Source: Ophioderma brevispina (Eukaryota; Echinodermata; Ophiuroidea; Amphilepidida; Ophiodermatidae). From it: a stretch of DNA of 64,000 nt. The position numbers and the translations under genes are program-made. Within the stretch, counting starts at the first letter, position 1; the number at the start of each line of letters is the position of its first letter. The notes below the pieces were generated by a model that was not told where the DNA came from, searched no databases, and saw only the letters and a list, made by a program, of their open reading frames with translations. Of the stretch, positions 57,340-64,000 are shown one piece after another. The stretch covers positions 31,967 to 95,966 of the forward strand of contig JAMKCH010084889.1 of assembly GCA_023653785.1 (NCBI GenBank). Reading direction: 5' to 3'.

Positions 57340-57835
57340 TTAACCGAAGGCTCGTTTATCCGCGTGATTGCTAAGAAGGTTCGTTATCCGAAAATTCGTT
57401 ATTCCGAAGGTTCGTTTATCCGAAGGTTCATTATTCCGAAGGTTTATTAATCCGAAGGTGTGTTATTCCATTAATCCGAAGGTTCGTTTTTCCGAAAAAG
57501 AAATACGGTCCGGTTCGATTACACGAAAATGAGTTTAGGGTTAGGGTTTAAGATCAGGGTTTAGGGTTAGAGTTTAGGGTATAGGGTTTATGGTTATGAT
57601 TTAGTGTTAGAATCTAGGGTTAGGTTTAGGGTTACGGTTAGAGTCGTTTTCGGATCAACGAACCTTCGGATAAACAAACCTTCGGAATGACACCTTCGGA
57701 TAAACGAACATTCTAAATAAAAAAACAAATGTTCGGATGAACGAACATTCGGAATAAGCCTACGTAGGTATAAGAAATTCTCGTGTTCGGATTAACGACC
57801 TTCGGATAAACGAACCTTCGGAATAATGAACAGCA
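57340..57835. repeat. Telomere-like core between inverted minisatellites
   Basis: From 57340 to about 57500 units like CCGAAGGTTCGTTTATC and CGAAGGTTCATTATTC repeat. From about 57530 to 57635 there are degenerate TTAGGG/TTTAGGG repeats. From about 57645 to 57835 the first unit returns inverted (CCTTCGGATAAACGAA, AACCTTCGGAATAA). The whole is a foldback with a telomere-like loop. No coding capacity. Confidence 0.85.
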
Positions 57836-57851
57836 ACCCTAAACTTAAGTA

Positions 57852-58100
57852 TTAAAGAGACTGTTTTTCATATTTAGAATAGAACACTCTACTAATGTAA
57901 GAAATCACACCTGAAGTGAATCCGCCGAAATAACCGCAGGTCCGATTAGGAAAACAAGGAAGTTCAAAACTTGGTTTTCTTTTCTACCGGTTTGCCCAAT
58001 AAAATCATAAAACGTTCTTGGAAGGTGTTCTATATACAACCAATCGAGAGCAAATTGGGAGAAATTTGTCTCCTCAGAAAGTCTGCTCGTGCTCCTTCTA
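57852..58100 (+). mobile_element. TTAA-ended MITE family, copy 6 (shortened)
   Basis: Starts TTAAAGAGACTG and continues TTTTTCATATTTAGAAT, AAATCACACCTGAAGTGAAT, CCGCCGAAATA, CAATAAAATCATAAAACGTTCT and GAGCAAATTGGGAGAAATTTG. The first third and part of the centre are deleted relative to the other copies. Confidence 0.72.
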
Positions 58101-58149
58101 ACCCTTTTACACTACTTATTTCATTTTGTTAAACTTAGCAAACCACATA

Positions 58150-59670
58150 TAGTGCTGCAGCACCAACCGGTTAAGGAGAGGGACACCGGGGCCGGAATAA
58201 TAACATTTGTCATCATAGCTAAAATTAACCGGTGGGATGTGGAGTTCATGAAAACAGGTGATGACAAAATTAAAAGTGGTGGCTATTTGCATACGACGCC
58301 ATTTTCCAAAGTGGCAACCATCTTAAAAGCAAAAACACCTAAGAAGACAGTTTTGGTCTTTAAAATATTTTTTTCTTGGCAAAAGAGTTCAGTAACACTA
58401 TTCCCAAAATTGTCAAATGTTGCCTGTGCCGATATTTTCCAAGATGGATGACATCTTATTGATACCAACCTGACAATTTTTATAATATAGCCTAGGAAGA
58501 TGATTGTGGTTTCAAATTAAAGATTTTCAGGGTCAAGGAGTTCAATAAAACTATTTTCAAAACTGTCAGATGAATATAAAAGTAATGGAAGTTTTCATAA
58601 CCCACTATTTTAATTTTCTAAGATGGTTGACATATAAAAGGCAAAAATCCTTTATACCTCATACTATACAGCACCTAGGATGAGGATTTTGGTGACAAAG
58701 TGTATGTTTTTTAGGTCAAGGATTTCAACAGCAATATTCTCAAAACTGTGAGATGAGTCGAAAGTCATTTTATTCATGGATCACCAATGCGACACCAAAA
58801 GTGTGACACCTTGACCACTCTGTGTATTCATCCCAAACATATATCTGGTATTACATGGGAATTTTGATGTTTGGGCCTGTACTACTTTAATAGAAACTAT
58901 TATTTGTTTCTTTCAGATATGTCAAAAGTAAAATGGCCGGGAATTTCAAACACTTAAATGACCATGATCACGTGTACACCTGTTAGTAGTGAATGTTTTG
59001 GGTTTTCGTTCATAGGGACCCTAAACCGCAGTTACGAAGTTCCAAGGAGGAGTTACTGAGGATTTTGAGTTGGTATTGATTGTCAATGATCTGGGTTAAT
59101 ATATTTTATCACTTTGCCACATTCAGCCTGACATTGCAGTAACTCTAACACTCTTGGGTACTTGTATTAAAAATAATGGGCTATCTTGCAAAACAGTGAC
59201 ATATGGAAACAAAAATCACTTTTGTATTCATCTTACAGTTTTGAAAATAGTCTTATCGAACTCCTTGACCCAGAAAACACTTATTTTGACACTAAAATCG
59301 TCTTCATAGCTTATATAATAAGAAATATGCGGTTTTCTTAGATGAGATGTCGGCCATCTTGAAAAATAGCCTTGTACATACATTTTCATGACTCAGACAA
59401 TTCTGGCATTTGTATATTGAACCTCCAGACCCAGACAACATATATTTCGACACTAATTCGCTGTAGTGGCGCTATTACCCTTAAAATGGTGGCCATTTTG
59501 GAAAATGTTGGTTTATGCAAATTGCCATCACTTCTAATTTTGTCATCACGTATTTTCGTGAACTACACAACCCAATGATCGATTTTAGCTATGATTGCAA
59601 ATGTTATTATTCCGGCCCTGGTTGCTAGAAATCTAAGGCCCTTTTTCACCTCATGCTGCAGCACTAAACC
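58150..59670. repeat. Long inverted repeat (~1.5 kb) with internal ~190-bp subrepeats
   Basis: The left side GGGGCCGGAATAATAACATT.., CATAGCTAAAATT, TTCATGAAAACAGGTGATGAC, AAAATTAAAAGTG, GGCTATTTGCAT returns inverted at 59505-59640. GTGCTGCAGCAC marks both outer zones. Internally, AAGGAGTTCAATAAAACTAT, TTTTCAAAACTGTCAGATGA and AAGATGGTTGACAT words recur at about 58380, 58540 and 58720, and inverted at about 59235 and 59345. No coding sequence was recognised. The open frame at 58089-58451 lies in it and is not a gene. Confidence 0.75.
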
Positions 59671-59679
59671 TTGGTCGAG

Positions 59680-61740
59680 AGGTCACTATGTGAGCAATTT
59701 TGGTAAAATAGGGTCTATCATCAGGCCCATGACAAGTGCCTATTGATCCTATCGACAACCTTGTCCCCCCAATTTACTCCATCAAAATTGAGATTTTGGT
59801 ATCATAAAGTTCGTATTTTACTCATTACCCGAGTGAAATTTTAGGCCTAGGAAATGTTTGCTTTCGATGTTATGAACAAATTAAGAAAAAGACTATTAAT
59901 GTGGTATACCACGCTTATTAACATACTGCCCAATGGCCAATTTAGCGCACATTTTGCTTCTACTATCAAAACGACTGGTCCGATTCAAATTAAAGTTTGT
60001 AAACGGACGTTCTTGTGATGTGCTTCCATATGAGGGAGATGTCATATGAAAAAAAAAATCGGACCTTGATCGGGTCGCCCACCTGTAAGAGTGACGTACC
60101 AGTTTGGCCACCGCTTAATTTCATTTTTGTGCGTCAGTATCTAGGAACACGGTTGATGTTATAGTAGGATTTTTTTATTCCTGTCAGTTCATTAAAAGTA
60201 TTTGGGGCGTGTCGACGATTCCATTCGTTCTGAGAGGGTGTATGCTTTGCCCACTAATTCAATAGAAATTCTAATGTGACGATGGCGGATCAGATTAAGG
60301 CCATAATGAAAAAATGTCCCTTTTCTCACGAAGAAAATAATGCAAGGCAAATGCACTGAATAAATTCCAAACATCAAACTTGAACAAACTGAAGCATTCA
60401 ACATAAGAAAAGAAAATGATACGAATAAGTAATTATTACTCGCCAGAATTTATTTGTCATTATTGCTAGAAGAGGGAGAATATCCACTATCAGAATCCTC
60501 TACCATTTTCAACCACATCAGGAATTTCATTAACTAACATATGCTGTTGTGATTTTCCGGGAGATTTTCTATATCAACAACAACTGCTTGCAGCATTTTC
60601 CTTATTCGTATTTTCGTCACACAAGAATCTTAGAAAATCGGAACGTTTTTGAGCATCGTTGACGCTGGTTTACATTTATTCATCGTGTATTTCAGAAATA
60701 ATGTTTTGAGTATTTGTCATTCAAATAGCTAAGTACTAAAAAAGTTTGGTCACTCATAACGAACTGCATATTACGTGGCCTAATCATCAGATTAAGAGGT
60801 TCACCAGGCCTCGATTTTCCGATGACAATTTATCCCTTCTTTGATGTCTCCAAACAAAGGAATCGATATAGTGTCTCAGGACTGTAAGCCAATCTATTCA
60901 ATTGAATTGGTATGAAAGCCTTTACATAGTCGATACTAAAAGGGTTCATGTAAAATGGGGTTTAAAGCATCTATTCTGCTGAACAAAGTTTGAGCATTCA
61001 GCTGCGTATACGGCCTTTTAGTTTTTGGTCTCAAAACATCCCATCCAGATCTGTTCGTACATCGACAATATGCGTTTACTGGACAGCAATAAAAAATCAG
61101 ACTAATAAACAAGGGGATGGATAGCTGTAAACTAATCAACACTGTAAAGGCAAAGCAGCAATAATGACATCTATTTTTCAGCATTGGCTACTATCATTAT
61201 TATTTAACTTCGATAGAATTGTATGAATTTGTATTGTATAGATTAGCAACATGGTTGATTGTCAATGTTTCACTCAAAATGACATACCACTGTAGTGGCT
61301 ATACGAGTCGTAGCATGCATGGTTATCAAATACTAAAAACTCTGCTACGGCTGCCAAGTTTGACTGCCGTGTTTACCGTGAGATTACAATAGTAGCAAGA
61401 ATTGTGAATCTGTGTAACTTAAAACGGTAACAAGAGATAACAATCATCACCTTTTTCTGGGTGATTTATTTTATTATAACACGGAACTACAATTTTGAAT
61501 TATAGTGGCACTACCCAACCCGGAACACGTTGCGCCCAAAATGCATAGGAAAAACACAAAAATAAAATTAGCTATATTTACACCAAATAAAATGATACAA
61601 ATAGGAAAAACAACAATTGGTGAAACTGACACAAACTGCTAGACAAATTAGCAAAACTTTTATACATAAGAGATCTAGTGCATGTTCGTCGCGGATATTA
61701 ATTTTACAGCATTTTCAAAAAATATCCACCCAGCCCCTGT
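59680..61740. other. No recognisable gene
   Basis: AT-rich sequence; several 60-80 codon open frames on the minus strand (59896-60111, 60192-60404, 60936-61184) show no domain. No repeat boundary was found. Confidence 0.4.
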
Positions 61741-61748
61741 CAATTGGC

Positions 61749-62681
61749 GGTTAGTGTAAAACGCATAAGCGACATAAGAGCATAAGACTGCATAGCATAA
61801 GCACATAGAGCTAGAGTGATTAAGCATATCGCATATAAGAGTGCATAAGCATTAGAATAACCGCGTATATACGGACATTATCGCATAAGAGTGCATAAGC
61901 ATAAGAATAACCGTATATACGGAAATAAGCGCATAAGAGTGCTAATCTAAGAGTAACCGTATATACGGAACATAATCGCACAAGAGTGCATAAGCATAAT
62001 AATAACGGTAATACGGAACATAAATCGTATAAGAGCTAAGCGCATAAAGAGCATAATCGCATAAGAATGCATAATGCATAGAATCAATCGTATATACGGA
62101 ACATAATCGATAATCGCATAAGAAGAGTGCATCAGATAGAATAACCGAATACGCCAAATAAATCGATAAGAGCATAAGAACATAATAAGAGTGCATATAA
62201 GCATAAGAATAACTGCGTAGATCGGTTCATCTTTATGTTTTACACTTAATGCTCTTATACTGTAATGCTGACGGGCTTATGAATGCTCCGTTACGGTTAT
62301 GGGCTTATGTATTTACATACTATATGTAAATACGGTGATCTCTTTCAAATGCACTATTATGTCGTATACTACGGTTACTATTATGCTTATGCAAGTCTTA
62401 TGCTTTCGCGCATATCTACGATTATTTTATTATTTTTAATGCTGATGCCATCTTATGCTCTTATGCGCCGTATATATACGGTTTATTTTATGCTTATGCA
62501 ATATTATGCTCATATATCCTTATGCTGTACATACGGTTATTCTTACGGTCATGCAGTCTTATGCACTTGGCCATGCAGTGATGATCTTCATGCCGCTGAT
62601 GCGCTTATGCTCGGATATACGGTTATTCTTATGCTTATGCCAGTCTTATGCTCGTATGCGCTTATGCATTTTACACTAACC
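61749..62681. mobile_element. Foldback element of short palindromic subrepeats
   Basis: The outer ends GGTTAGTGTAAAA-CGCATAAGCG (61749) and CGCTTATGCATTTTACACTAACC (to 62681) are inverted. The left half (to about 62215) is a tandem, irregular array of GCATAAGAGTGCATAAGCAT and AATAACCGTATATACGGAA units. The right half is the same in reverse complement (TTATGCTCTTATGC, TACGGTTATTCTTATGC). The unit CCGTATATACGG is itself a palindrome. A further TTTTACACTTAATGC word lies at the centre (about 62240). No coding capacity; the Tyr/Leu-rich frames are repeat artefacts. Confidence 0.9.
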
Positions 62682-62689
62682 GTGTCCCA

Positions 62690-63189
62690 ATTTTGAAAAG
62701 GCTTTAAATATCAGAGCGTTGACGGGTCAACATGAAAAACGGTCGCGCGCGCCCGTCATACTGTCTGTGGTATTTTGGGCCAGACTCTACATATAGATAC
62801 TTGGGGGGGGGGGGGGGGAGGGGGTCGCCACTCATTCCGTAAGGCGAGTATGTTTTACATTCCCAGTATACGTCGGTTGTAACCGGAGATTATGGTCCGC
62901 CAGGAAACCATAGTCCGGGTTAATAGAAACTAATGTTGCATTTAAAGCGTCAACTGATGATCGAGTTGCCCTATTCCCTCACCGTTTGTCTGCAATATCT
63001 CCTGGGTGGAGAGAGGCACGCGAGGTAAAGATGCGTTCCAAGTAAACAAAACATTGCGAAAGCGGGGTAAAAGCCAAGCTTATAAGGGCGAAACGAGTGA
63101 TTACAACTGCACAAATAGTAGTAACCATTAATTTTCAAGTTTTTTCCCCGGCTTGCTACAAAAAAAAAACCCACTTTTTTGTGCCGTCT
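62690..63189. other. No recognisable gene; poly-G run
   Basis: A G-run of about 18 bases followed by AGGGGG lies at 62803-62824. The 106-codon minus-strand open frame at 62971-63291 overlaps the next repeat and shows no domain. Confidence 0.45.
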
Positions 63190-63545
63190 TTTCATCAAAA
63201 AACAAACATCAACCGGGTATAGGTAAGATACAGGGAGATCCCAAGTAATGATGGAGGGATGGTAACCCTCCACTTTGGGAGAGAAGTACAAACATGCCTA
63301 GGCCAACACAGACAGATAGCACAGACTCTTTAATTTTGGTACCATAGATAGAATGGTCCTATTCTTCCATTGCGTCCTGTGGGGATACCATATGAGATAC
63401 CAACATGCCTAGCATTAGTCACAATGACGTAATAAAGATCGCATGTCAGGCAAAAACTGCCAATTTCCATAGACACAGCGTAGAAGAGGGGAATAGGTGT
63501 CATGGAGGCGCTAAAATTGAGAATATCAATTTTACACCCTATCAA
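63190..63545 (+). repeat. Interspersed repeat, second copy of 52565-52900
   Basis: Same word order as at 52565-52900 (GGGTATAGGTAAGAT, GGGAGAGAAGTACAAACATGC, TTTTGGTACCATAGATAG, ATTCTTCCATTG, GAGATACCAACATGCC, ATGACGTAATAAAGATCGCATGTCAG). Some words are separated by small insertions. The remaining 450 bp of the window hold nothing I recognise. Confidence 0.65.
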
Positions 63546-64000
63546 GAATAAAGAATTACCAATAACCAAATTTTGAAACATACATGTAATGACCAGAATA
63601 TCTTTTAGTTACCAATCAACCAAACTTCGCCGCACGTCAGACAGGCGTGATAGGAGAAATAGTCCTCCGGCTCACAGTCGGGAAACAATGTTGAACAATA
63701 GGGCAATCGATTCAGTTGACTTAAAATTAGTTTCACGCTTAATATTCCGTTGTCGTCTATTATATGGAGCCCCGGACTATAATGATACCTGCCGGACTTT
63801 ATTACTTTCACACACCGGCAAAAACAAGATTCTCTATAGTCGCTAACTTATGGGCACAAAAACATGGAAATTAGGAGCGCGGAATCTAAATTACTCAATT
63901 CACCGTCCAAATGCCACTAGTTTTGAGAGAAGGAAAACAGTAATCAGTATACCATGTCATCACAAAATTCCGTCCACTTTCTTAATATAAACTAGTGCAT

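Noticed and set aside
57530..57640. True chromosome end
   Set aside because: The TTAGGG-like repeats are short, degenerate, and flanked on both sides by the same inverted minisatellite, so they are interstitial.
61749..62681. CRISPR-like array
   Set aside because: Repeats are irregular, inverted between halves, without unique spacers, and the genome is eukaryotic.
61942..62696. Tyr/Leu-rich open frames up to 137 codons
   Set aside because: Translation of the GCATAAG/CTTATGC subrepeats of the foldback element.

Overview
This is a metazoan nuclear window, AT-rich, with GT-AG introns, CR1/L2-like LINE fragments, many miniature inverted-repeat elements (MITEs), tRNA-derived SINE heads, a 28S rRNA pseudogene and a TTAGGG-like tract. 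Nothing fixes the species. The mix of repeats and the protein family suggest a marine invertebrate, perhaps a deuterostome such as a lancelet, hemichordate or echinoderm; that is inference.

Left part (about 6-27.4 kb, minus strand): the only convincing protein-coding gene. Eleven exons can be joined by consensus splice sites and matching phases into about 606 codons, open at both ends. They encode tandem units of roughly 175 residues: a Cys-rich segment with a CC pair, a beta-rich segment, and an amphipathic helical segment ending in a short Cys linker. The end of one unit, two complete units and most of a fourth are present. Complete units start and end in phase 1, so they could be duplicated without frame damage. 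It looks like an extracellular modular protein; I cannot name the family. Its introns hold LINE, SINE and DNA-transposon remnants and a triplicated exon end.

Left edge (1-6 kb): repeats, a LINE 3' end carrying a later insertion with a 17-bp target duplication, and a scrambled 28S rRNA pseudogene.

Right part (27.4-64 kb): no intact gene seen. It is a transposon graveyard: LINE reverse-transcriptase remnants, a fossil CXC-type cysteine-rich ORF, a nested LINE, six copies of a TTAA-ended MITE, Mutator-like MITEs with 9-10 bp target duplications, long inverted repeats, a telomere-like core between inverted minisatellites, and a 0.93-kb foldback built of short palindromic subrepeats. Boundaries of most repeats were read by eye and are approximate.
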